NCBI GenBank assembly: GCA_003254905.1
Contig: QANU01000796.1
Coordinates: forward strand, 309,253 to 373,252
Origin: Nissolia schottii
Lineage: Eukaryota; Streptophyta; Magnoliopsida; Fabales; Fabaceae
DNA: 64,000 bases
Direction of reading: 5' to 3'
The notes below the pieces were generated by a model. That model was not told the origin of the DNA, did not search any database, and was given only the letters and a program-made list of their open reading frames with translations. The stretch's first letter is position 1. Each line of letters starts with the position of its first letter. Made by a program: the position numbers and the translations under genes. This document shows, in pieces, positions 25,395 to 36,307 of this stretch.

Positions 25395-28300
25395 TTATTT
25401 ATGTCTTCTGTTTGCAATGGAATGTTCAACAAGATACCTGTTATCATCATAAAACCAATTATTATACAAAGAATAATGTACGGATATAGGTAAAGGTCGT
25501 TTCAAAAGATCCAAACAGCTCAATAATAGAGCAAACCAGGCAGTTTTTGAAGTAATAACTACAACACAAGTGTTGAGCAAGACCTAAAACAGCAACAGTT
25601 GATCATTTCATCCAATCATATTTGCTTCTATTAATTGCATGAGTTTATATGGTGCATTTATGTGTGTATACAAAATGGAGAGAGAGGCATGTAAATTAGT
25701 TCGATTTGAGAGGTTGTGTTGCCCAACTTTTTTATTTTTAAAATGTTCAACAGAGAATACATTTGATTTTGACAGAAATGGTGGTTAAATAGTTCAGTCA
25801 ACACCAAAGTTCAAGCTAACTAATACCATTACGATCTGGATAACTAGATTTCTTTTTCAGAAGGGAAAAAAAAAAAAAATCATTTGTCTAATACTCACAA
25901 TATAACAGCATGCTAAAAAGATGTTCGTGTACGAAAATTGAACTAAAGTCAATCACAAATAAAACTTTGATAAGTACTTACTTTCCAGTATAGAAGCCCG
26001 CAGAATACCAAGCATTTAAAACAGCAGTAAGATCTGTTTCTGAGCCGTTAATTTGTCCTAGTTCAAAATTCTTTCTCTCGTTTTCTGCATTTCATGGAGC
26101 AACATGGATATTACAATTATACTATGTGCACTCAAGAAAATGTAGATCGTAATGAAGTAGAGGCATATATCCAGAGAGTAATAAAGAAAATCCATTGAAT
26201 TGCATGAAATGGTTGGTGGAAGTGAAGCATTTGGTTCCTGGTACAGCTTAACAAACCTAAGAAGGAAAGACATAAAAATACAGCATAATAATCACCAACA
26301 ATCCAACAGCCCACCAAACCCTATTAAGTATTACCGTTGATAGCATGCTTCTATATACCTGGAGTGTTGACAAGTTATGTTAGGTACACTAGAATGAGAG
26401 TTCATGTCATAATTCATCAAGTGACACTGACAACGGTGAATGATAAACTATACATGATGCAAACATCAAGAAAATTTTGCAGTTGATGCCGACACAAAGA
26501 TAAGCACATAAGTTATCATTATGCAGCCCTACAACTACAAGTACACAAAATAGATCAAAGATCACAAAGGCAATCCAAGACAATTATAACCCAAGGAATA
26601 TCACTAGGAATATATAAAGACATAAATGAAGCCTTTTGTTGAAAAAGGAACGATTTCAGCTTTTAACTCACTTTAAAGGTGTTTCAAAAGCTATAAATTT
26701 GCCTTTCTTTGAAATTATTTTCTCCCTTCAGCAACAAAATGGCTCTTACAGCATCGATCTCAAGTAACCAATACATTTAACAGCAAAAAGACAGAAGGTA
26801 ATATTATCAACTAATGTCAATTAATTAAATAAGAAAGATATGCATGCATCTATCTACTTTTAGGTATCCATGCTTACCTTCATTTACATTAGAATCACCA
26901 GAAATGGTTGTTCTAATGGTAGAGAGTGCCTTCTCTGCTGCCCCCATAGCCATTTCGTGGATTTTACCATCTACACAAGGAAATGAATGTTTATGATCCA
27001 TTTCCACAGATTGATGATTACAAGGTTTAGCAACACAGGATCCACCAGGAACTGATGCGCATGAAGCCTCCAAACATTGACTACAACATGGGCAGCATGT
27101 ACAAACAACACTTGGATCGGAAACTTGGTATGCAGACATTGAATAATATTGTGCATTAGAATATGGTACACCAGAACTAGTAGCGGTATCTGCATATTGG
27201 TAATTCCAACCACCATACTGATTAAGTTGCTCCAAAATCTTCAGCCTTTTCTCCTCAAGTTCATTGTACTGCACAAGTAACTGATTATAATCATCCACAC
27301 CTTGTGCATACGCATAACCGTTATGCTCACTTTGGATGCCTTGACCAGTTGTTGAATCCAGACAAGTTTGATCTAACTGTGACTCTGCGTGATGATTTTG
27401 TTCCAACTTTGTCACACAACTAGTCTCATCTGAATCAGGTGCATCAGTAGCTGCAATATTGCTCTTCTCATCAGCATCCCTGTGTTCACATCACAATAGA
27501 TTGCGCAAAATAAGAGCACACATGAGTGCTGCGTATTTTTCCTGGCATTGAAATCAATAACATTGGAGGAACAAAATTTGTTATCTACTATACATTAATT
27601 CTACTAAAGGACTGCCTCTCATTGCCACATAGCACCATCTCATTAAAACTAAACCAAAATCTTTCCCTCCAAAATTGCTATCTCTCCCTCTCTCTCTCTC
27701 TCTCTCCCTCCATCCCTCTCTTCCTAATGAACTCCCTCTAGGTGCCATAACCTCATTAAAACTTAAATAAAATCCTTCCCATAACATTTAACAAAGAACT
27801 TGTAAAATTACGGGGCATAAATACTAGTTCTTCAATAAATAAAAAAAATATAGAATTGGCACCAAGTCTTTTTATTCAATAATTTCATCTTAAACAGCTT
27901 GTCTTCAAATGGGAGCAACCAAAAATCGATCGGTAACAGTTTAATCAGTTATACCTTGCAGTGTCAAGAATTCCAAACTCAGCATTAGACCCATTCTGTT
28001 CAGTGCTGGTGGTGCCCATCACGCTCTCTCCCTCAGCTGAGCAATCCTTGTTCTTGCCCTTATGCATTTTCTGCTGGAATAACCGCAAGAATAACGCGAA
28101 ACACAAACTTAGTACTAATAGCGGCGAAAATTAAATGTGGAAACGAACGAATATGAACCCCGCAAAGTAAGTTATCAAAAATCTTCGGGATTGACACTGA
28201 ATATCAGCACCTACGACAACTGAAAATGTAGTTTATCACAAAAGCACGACTCTAACCTCAGCAACAAACAGCGTTGCCACAATACACAAGCTGAGATAAT

Positions 28301-28473
28301 GAAGCAGTCACAACACGAGGCTGTGGAATGAACAAAAACAGAAATTGAAAAAAAAGGGAAAAAGAAGAAGAAGAAGATGGAAGTACGGTAGAGAGAACCT
28401 TGTAAGTAGAAATAGCGTGGTCGAAGGCATTGATGAGAGCCGAATCATCCCACAGATCTCCCTCTCTTCCCAT
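25395..28473 (-). CDS. SMN-like protein with Gemin2-binding box and YG box, no Tudor domain
   Basis: Related to survival motor neuron protein, which with Gemin2 loads Sm rings onto snRNAs. Five coding exons: 28399-28473, 27955-28070, 26878-27479, 25982-26084 and 25395-25437, totalling 939 nt (312 aa). The N-terminus MGREGDLWDDSALINAFDHA matches the SMN Gemin2-binding segment. The C-terminal VLNAWYSAGFYTGKY (residues 286-300) matches the SMN YG box used for self-association. Between them there is no Tudor-domain sequence; instead there is an acidic/polar linker, a coiled-coil-like QLLVQYNELEEKRLKILEQL (about 130-150) and a cysteine cluster (C190, 192, 193, 195, 196, 199, 204, 212). Exon 2 has a tandem CAGCAG acceptor, so an isoform with one extra Gln is possible. 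The snRNP role is inferred from the two end motifs. Upstream neighbour is a tRNA-Leu gene on the same strand. Confidence 0.87.
27681..27710. repeat. (CT)n microsatellite in SMN-like gene intron
   Basis: A pyrimidine-rich CT run lies in the intron between exons 2 and 3 of the SMN-like gene. Confidence 0.85.
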
Positions 28474-28710
28474 CCTCCTCAAGTTCGACCCTCAAAAGCT
28501 CAACAACCTGTAAACCCTTCAAAGCTTCGTTGAATGTTCCGTATCATTTTTGGGGGTGTTTATTTCTCTTTTTTTTTAATTGCATTTATTATTATCTTTT
28601 ACGAGGGATAAAATGAACAATACTAATGGGCCAAGGTGAAACTTGAATACCGGGCTAGGCCTAAGAAAATCGTCGACGTAAACAGCTAAAGGAAAATTGG
28701 ACTTATGTAT

Positions 28711-28714
28711 AAAA
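28711..28714 (-). terminator. Pol III T-run terminator of tRNA-Leu
   Basis: Four T residues on the minus strand begin four bases after the tRNA 3' end, the usual Pol III stop signal. Confidence 0.8.
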
Positions 28715-28718
28715 TTTT

Positions 28719-28801
28719 GTCAGAAGTGGGATTTGAACCCACGCCCTCTCACGAGGACCAGAACTTGAGTCTGGCGCCTTAGACCACTCGGCCATCCTGA
28801 C
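28719..28801 (-). tRNA. tRNA-Leu (anticodon CAA)
   Basis: The 83-nt minus-strand sequence folds as a class II tRNA. The acceptor arm pairs GTCAGGA with TTCTGAC, and the A-box is TGGCCGAGTGG. The anticodon arm is CCAGA-CTCAAGT-TCTGG with CAA as anticodon. There is a long variable arm, and the T-arm contains GGTTCAAATCC. There is no intron, as expected for plant tRNA-Leu. A TTTT Pol III terminator follows at 28711-28714, and CAA-containing sequence lies just upstream, as in plant tRNA genes. It is a nuclear, apparently intact gene 246 bp upstream of the SMN-like start codon. Confidence 0.97.
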
Positions 28802-28829
28802 CTTATTGTTTGTGGTGGATGATTACAAA

Positions 28830-29330
28830 TTCCAATGAAACTGGATTATTGGGTTCTCTTAAGACTAGGAGCTTTGCTCCTCCTTCAAGGCTAAGCATAG
28901 TAATTAAATCTGGCTCGGAGCTTGATCCGACCACTTCATCAGGTCATTGGATTATTTGTTAAATCAAATATAATTATATAGATATATTAAAATCTAAATA
29001 AACACAATGAAATAACACAAATAATTAATAATTTAAATATTTCATATATAAAATATATATAATTATTAAAATATTACAACATAAAAAAATACATATAGTA
29101 TGGTGACAGGTATTTATAACTCTTCTTTATGGTCATTTAAATGTTATTTTTGATAAAATTAGAAATTATGAATTTATTTTCAGTAACACTTATTGTAGAT
29201 AATATATATTTTAATTAGATTATCTTAGCATAACTATGCATATAGCCTAGTGGTAAATAGTGACCACTCTTTTGTAACTTGTTAAGTTCAAGTCTTATGC
29301 TTGATACAAAATGAAATTTTTTTATATTAT
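28830..29330. other. AT-rich intergenic DNA with a SINE-like piece
   Basis: There is no gene. At about 29238-29320 an A-box-like TAGCCTAGTGG is followed by B-box-like AAGTTCAAGTC and an A/T-rich tail, as in a tRNA-derived SINE. The solo LTR follows directly. Confidence 0.4.
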
Positions 29331-29706
29331 TGTTATAGACTGGGTCATAAGGCCCGTCTTAGAACCTAAATCCGAAGGCCCACGGATCAACCCGACCCGA
29401 GTTATTACTCCGCCAACGATCAGAGAGATTCTTAGCCCATGATATCCTCCCTCCGGCGAGCAACGCTCCACAATCCTCAGAAGCCAACTCAACAGAAAGA
29501 TCCCAAAGATAGCGGAATTCACGATCACCACTTAGGTATTTAAACCTAAGCAGCACATCAGGTATGCCTAGAACCTATTTCCCCTTGTTTCCCCTATTGC
29601 TTCAAAGCTTCACTGACTCGAGCATCGGAGTCCTTGCAGGTACCCGTCCTGGTGACCCCGAACCCGCAGGGGAGCTCTATGATCCAAATTGTACCCCTTC
29701 GGTACA
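29331..29706. mobile_element. Solo LTR with 5-bp target duplication
   Basis: A 376-bp block begins TGTTATAGAC and ends GGTACA, the canonical TG...CA of LTRs. It is flanked by ATTAT on both sides (29326-29330 and 29707-29711). It is far more GC-rich than its flanks and contains the promoter-to-R-type phrase 'gactcgagcatcggag' at about 29615, typical of plant LTRs. No internal region or second LTR is present, so it is best read as the product of recombination between two LTRs of one element. The superfamily cannot be set from an LTR alone. Confidence 0.85.
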
Positions 29707-29711
29707 ATTAT

Positions 29712-32700
29712 ATTAACCTAATGTTGTTTCATTTGTTCACTATTATCACGTTTTTTTTTCTCTCCCTATCATGTTTTGGCTCAACATTTTTAATCCATAT
29801 CGACAATACTTAATTTATGCAAACAATGGTACAAAAGGTTTAACTGTTGAGTCAACTAATAAAAAACGATGAAGACAAGGCATGAGCTATACATGTTCGC
29901 ATATTGAGGTTATAGATAGTTTCAAATGCTTAATTAATATTTAGTGTATTGTTTATTATGTTTGTGTATGTATTTAGTTTATTTAGTCTATAATTGTGGT
30001 GGTACGTAAGGGTGGTAATGGAAAGGTTGACGATGATAGATATATTGAGATGAGGAAATCTTTACTCGTGATAGAGAAGTTATAAGATATTAGTGTTAGT
30101 GATTGGTGGTTTTTGGGTGATGAGATGACTAGGAAAGGAGAAGTTAGTGGATGTAGGTTTCTGGTTCTTCTGGTTGGAGACGTGGGTAACAAGGATGGAG
30201 GTTTGTGCTTTGTTCAAAGGTAGTTGAAAATTAGGAGAAATTTTGTGGTTAGTGATTTGCTTTATTATTTTCTGTTATTAAATATAACAAATATAATTAG
30301 TTTAATTGTTAAATTAGTAAAGAAATTATAATTTCTAAAAAAAAAATTAAATAGTCATGTGGCAAAATGGAGGTAGAATTAAGTGTTGCTTATTTTTTTT
30401 TTTTTGGTAATAACTTGATTTTAGTAAGCATCTCAGATTTTTAATTAGTACAAAACATAAAATAAATGATTAAAAGATTGTAAAGTGAATGTTATTTAGA
30501 ATGCCTATAATTTTAAATGGAGGTAATTGGATGAGGTTTTATTTATCGCATTATCTCATGTTTAGTATATAAGTATGATAAGTATGATTTTCTTTTGTGG
30601 TTTTGTATTCTATCCATTCATATCGTAATTCTCTCTCAAACCATTACCCAAGGATTTTCCATTTCATCTTCATCTCTTCCTCCCATACAATTTTGCATTT
30701 TTTTTTTTAGGAAGATGGGTGATGGATCGTTAGAGTCAACTAAGTCGAGAAATCAATGACATCAAAGGATTAGGACTTGAGCCTATTGCTAAACCAACTT
30801 AATTTGATGCAATGAGTGAATGGTATGGATTCACAACTACTATTTATAACTCTTATCACCATAGTTATTGTTGGCCATGTATATGTTTTTAATTGTTATT
30901 TTTTGTATTCAACAAATTTCAATATTTTTGTAATATTTCTTGATAATTTTGGCGTGTGATGGATGATCATCACTAAATTAGGTCCAGAGACTTTGGGCTA
31001 TTTGAATTTGAATATAATGCCTCCATATATTCAAGAGAACACGTTTGACTAATATGCTTTGCATTCATAAAGGAGCCTTTACGGTGTCGATTAGTATTTT
31101 GTGCGGGACTTCTTTAGTATGTTTCTCATTCCTTTTATATTTAGATTGTATATTCTTCCTTGCCAATTCATTGGTAAATGATTTGTAATTTATCAAAAGA
31201 AAAAGAAAAGTGGAGATTGCTAAAGTATGATTAAAAAAAAGAGTTGAGGTATTTTTTGTGTGTAACCATTGATCTTCTTTTAAGTTTATTTGAGACTTCA
31301 AATATGACATACATTTTATTCTTAGATAAAATTGAAATGTGTTTGATAAAAAGGAAAATTAGATCAGTTTACAAGGTATATTTTATCCATGACTGGTGAA
31401 AAAATTGAATAACCTTACAAGATGTATGTTTGTGTTTACTTGAACAGACACATGTAATATTTGACAAAAAAAATATATAATTTGTATTAAACAAGATTTG
31501 AAAAATATATAAATTGAATTAATTAAGTGAAATGTCCACTAAAACAAATGGTGTGTTGAAATTGATTAAAAAAATTATTCTTATTCAAAATGGTATCAAA
31601 ACTTAATTACTATAACTATAATATGTTTTTCGTGTTATTTAAGTTTAGGGTTGGTTTGAATAATATACATCTTATGAATTTTTTAAGTTTTTAGACGTCA
31701 AAAGTCATGTTTTTAATTTTTGTTTGATTATACAAATTTTACATTAAGATATAAGTTGTTTACTCAAAGTGATCCTTAGTTTTTAGAATTTTCAATTATT
31801 TGAACTTTAACCATTTTTTCTCAATTACCGGACATGTTATAATTAAAATTTATTAATTTTTTTTTTAATCTTACAATACTCAATTGTGTATTCATATTTT
31901 ACCCTTATATATATATATATATCAGATTACATGTTTTAAGAATTTATTATAAGAAAATTTATTTAATTTTTTATTAATAAATATCAGTTTTTGATAGCAC
32001 CATGGCATTGGTGATAAGGAATTTTAATAAGTCTTAATATGTAACATAAAATGATGATAAAATTCGACGAATTTAGTTCTAAAAATTGTAAAAATATATT
32101 TTTTTTTTCATGAGCCATGTGGGAAATCATTTAAAATTTAAAATACAAGTTGTTATTACAATTTTATTTACATTGACCAATATGAATTACGTATAAAATG
32201 ATCGTTACAAATATTTATACCTTAGATGGATGATAGGTAACTTATACATTGCACGGGGTAATACTTTAATTTGCACAAGATATGTCAATCATATACTTCA
32301 TTTATTCTTTTTTATTAGTCATTTTAGACAAAACGCTAAAGCACTTTTACTAAATTAACATTATTTAATTTTTAAAAAAATGCATAGAAAATGAATAAAG
32401 TATTACTCGAGACTTTCTCCAGGGACAATTGGAACTTTAGAATAAATCTTGCATGAAAAAATAAATGAAGATATTTTGACAAAGAGTTACTCAAAGTGAA
32501 GCATAAAAGGTAAAAGAAGAAGTACTTAATTTGTAAGGGAGATATCAACCAAATTAATTAGTATGTACCAGAGATGCCAACTAACTTAATGTGCACGGGG
32601 TATTAACCATATACATGATTTGTACGGGAAATGCAAACCAAATATATTATGTAACTAATAATAGTTATTTTATCTAATACAATTTTTCAATAAAATTATT

Positions 32701-33466
32701 TTATTAATTTCTATTTCTGTATATTGATATCATTAAAAATATTTTTGCACCAACTTTTTTGGTGAAACTATTTTATGATAAAAAAATTCACTAAATGTTC
32801 AAATATAAATTGATTAAGGATACATTTAAATTAATTCAATATTTTAATCATTCAAATTGTGTAACATTCTCGTGCATAACATGGGTAACTCCACTAATTA
32901 TTATAAAAGTTTAATTTTTATGCATTGTCAACGCGAAAAAACTTTTATATTTTTATTTAATTATGTTTTATCACATTAATAAAAATGCTTTATTTTGTAG
33001 TATTAAACTTTAATCATAAATCCTTTTAACAAATAGCTTTAATCATAAATTTGACTTATAATATGGTAAAAGTTTACGTATTAAAAAATATATCTTAATA
33101 ACTGGACACAATAAAATAGCATATTTATAATTAATATTGAAATGTAATAATTTTATAATAAAAAAATATTGTAGAATATAGCTTAATGTATGACTCAATT
33201 AATGTTATATTATTTTTTATTTTTATTTTGTACATCAAATAAAACATAACAAGCAATATGTGTGTGTGTATATATATGATTTAATTAGAATGCACTGAAA
33301 ATGTAAAAGAGTTTTACGATGTCATTTAATCATATACCTATAGATCAGCAAACATTGTTGATTATCACACTCATCCCTTAAAAGGTCATCCAAATGAAAT
33401 AAATTGATTAATCGACTATGTAAAATCTTTTACATGGTCAGATCAGTGCATCAAAATTAAACCTAC

Positions 33467-33500
<34 letters not shown>

Positions 33501-34200
33501 CAATAGATACTAATGCGAAGTTGATTGAGTTAGTAATTATTTTGGTCCTTTGACTTGAAATCTTGAGTTTGAATCCTAAAAATGAAACTCAAAATTATTT
33601 ATATGATTGTAGTTTTTGTTTACGCAAACCTTGTATAAATATTAATCTTATCTATTTTTGTAAGTTATTTTAATTTTTTTTAATGTTATTAATCTCCTCT
33701 CATTTTATTAAATGAAACTTCTTATTCACTGAACCTAATTATATTATACTAAATACAAATAAATACCATATACTTGTATTGTGCATGTACTATAAAAAAA
33801 TTCTTATCCTAATTATATGATATTTATACTAGATAAAAATAAATGACACGTATATGTATCATGCATGCACTACGAAAAAAAATTCTTGTTCACTCAACCT
33901 AATTATTCCATGCCATGTAATTTTTATGTTAAGAAGGAAAACTAATTAGATTATATTTATATTTATAATAGTTAAAAAAGGGAATCTCTAGAAGCAGGAG
34001 ACGATATGGATGAGAACTGAACCAAAAAAAAAAAAAAAAAAAGGAAACAGTGAAGCTAGCAAGTAACAAGTCAGCGCAAGCTCACGGTCCAATCAGATCG
34101 AGGCTGTGAGGGACAAGCGGGTAACATTATCAAAACCCGGGTGTGAAATGTTTGGGGTTATGGCCTTTACTTGGAAAAAGAGTAGGACAAGGAGGGGGAG
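29712..34200. other. Gene-free AT-rich region upstream of RCD1
   Basis: About 4.5 kb without a plausible gene. Homopolymer and AT repeats are frequent. An (ATA)n microsatellite lies at about 33467-33497. A SINE-like B-box 'gagtttgaatcc' occurs near 33568. The phrase 'gcacggggta' recurs at about 32251 and 32595 in loosely similar contexts, suggesting an old dispersed repeat. The final few hundred bases should contain the RCD1 promoter. Confidence 0.5.
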
Positions 34201-34594
34201 TTAGAAGCAGAGTCGAATCTGAAACGCCACCATTATCATCTTCCTTATCAGGCTTCTATTCGTCGACTCCTCTGAGTTAGGGTTCACCAAGAACCTTATG
34301 TTTATACTTAGAAATAGCTACTCTACCTCTCTGTAAATCTATGCCTGAGGGAAATTATAATTAGAGCAGTGAAAAAATTAAAAGGAAAAAAAAAAGAACA
34401 AAGGAGGCTTAGGGATTTTTTCTTCTTCTTTTTCTTCTGATAGTAGGTAAAATCCATTGTTTTAGTGTGTTTGCGGCACTCAGGTAAACTTCAAACTCTT
34501 GTCTCGATTTGCGTTTCATGCTTCCGTGATTCTGAATTTTGGATGGTTCCTGTTTTCAGGGTTTTTGGAATTTCTTTTTGTATGTTGACTTTGT

Positions 34595-34658
34595 GATTTG
34601 GGGCTTGGTTATGTTAGATCGGGATTGATTTGGGGCTTGGTTATGTTAGATCGGGATT
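34595..34658. repeat. Perfect 32-bp tandem duplication
   Basis: The unit starting GATTTGGGGCTTGG is repeated head to tail without mismatch at 34595 and 34627, within the presumed RCD1 leader intron. Confidence 0.95.
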
Positions 34659-35116
34659 GGTTATTTGTTGTACTTGGTTTTTGAAACGGTTTTGTTGCTT
34701 TTTCATCGTTTTTTGGGCTGATGTTAGGGTTTAGAAGTAGGTATGATCATGAAATATGTTTTTTTTCTTTCTAAAAATAACTTGTTTAGTGTTTTTGATT
34801 TTTTGATATGTTGTGTTTGGTTGTTGAAACCTGTGTGGTCTTGATGTTTTAATTATCTGAAATGTATTTTTTTTTTTTCATTCTTTTGAACTTTTATATT
34901 GTTAAATTCCATCACCAGGAGCAGAGCTGTGTTGGAGTAAAGCATGTACAGTATGAACACTATCTGCCGCGCTGGGTATGCATGAATTTGTTTTCTATAT
35001 GTGACTTTGCACAATTTTGTGGTAATTTTTTTTTTAAACTTTATCTGATTTGTGAGTTTGGCTGTTATGCTTTATTGAGTGAGTTCTTTAGTTTCAAGCT
35101 TGGGTACTTCTGATTG

Positions 35117-35615
35117 TTATGCCATGTAGCCCTTTATGGATGGTGAAGATTTAAGTGGTCTCTTGCAAGATAAGACTAGAATTCCTCTAAGGTTGTCTTA
35201 GATTCTACCATATCTGGCCAATGTTGAAGCTTGAGATGCTGACTACGCCAGTGTTTTGTGGGTTTTGCTGTTTTCCCCCAAAAACCAACACCACAACATC
35301 TACTAAACCTAGTATCTTGTTTTAGATCATGCTTGCATGTTTTTCCCAAAAACCAATCCTCAGAAATTGGCCAAAATGTTGTGAAGCTTCAATATTTTCC
35401 TTGACTAAGGTATCACCACTACCAGCTTCTTCATCTTCGCCTTGTTGTGCTCTTACCCAACAAACAAAAATCTAGTCAATTCAGATGAATCTTATGCTAT
35501 ATAGCCCTTTCTTGGATGGTGAAGATTTTGGCGATCTCATGAGACTTGAGACTAAAATTATTCAATGGTTGCCTACTTGCCTTAGACTCTACATATGTGG
35601 GCAAGGTTGAAACTT
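35117..35615. repeat. Diverged ~120-bp direct repeats in RCD1 leader intron
   Basis: 35117-35235 and 35492-35615 share TAGCCCTTT, TGGATGGTGAAGATTT, GACTA and CTTAGA in order. Both look like copies of the same ancestral block, about 375 bp apart. Confidence 0.7.
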
Positions 35616-36307
35616 GTTTTCCCTGCATAACTTTACTTATGATTATGCACGAGATGGACCTGTAAGCTCCAATGGCAGTTTGGGCAGAATAACTCAGTTA
35701 TTGGGTGTTATTGATTTTTTAGGCATTTCGGGTAGCATAAGAATAGTTGCACTTGGAGCTAGGGATTTGATTTAATAATATTTAGAAAGCTGGTGCTTGG
35801 AAAGAAACTTCACTCTACTTATATTACTATATGTTTATGTGGTCTGTTTTGGCAGGATTGCAAAATTATAGTTACCAAATTCACTCCTAACCCCTTGATG
35901 CCGTGTACCACATGTGCATTACTTTTGTGATCAAGAAAATGTTTTGATGTAAAGTTGAATGAGTTTCTTTCAGAATGAATTGGATCGAACTCTCTCTCTC
36001 ACATTAATTTCTTTATAATCTTCTTGATATAGTATAGTCCTTCCACAATAATTCACTTGTGCAAGTGTTTCAAGTTACTTGTTTTGTCATGCAGGGAATG
36101 CTTTTATTAATTTTCTCCTTATGATGGCGCTATGATCTTATATGTTAGTTCAATATTCTCACATGATTAAAACATCCAGGTACTACCAAATATGTGGCCG
36201 CCACAGTTTCTTTAAAACTGCATAAGCTGGTCTAGGGTTCGGTTTGACTGCTGCATTTGAACTTTTATACTTTAGCGTGTTTATAGATATCGATCTAGTA
36301 GACAGAA

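Larger units (their letters stand above)
34200..36307 (+). other. RCD1 5' UTR exon and long 5' UTR intron (inferred)
   Basis: Pyrimidine-rich leader-like sequence runs from about 34200, with a plausible donor CAG|GTAAAC at 34484. A plausible acceptor ACAG ends at 36305, two bases before the ATG at 36308. That gives a 5' UTR intron of about 1.8 kb, as in Arabidopsis RCD1-type genes. Inside it are a perfect 32-bp tandem duplication (34595-34626 and 34627-34658) and two diverged copies of a ~120-bp segment (about 35117-35235 and 35492-35615). The transcription start is not visible from sequence. Confidence 0.5.

Noticed and set aside
34862-35113. 83-codon plus-strand open frame upstream of RCD1
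   Set aside because: Phe/Leu-rich, in the presumed leader intron, no domain and no supporting splice structure.
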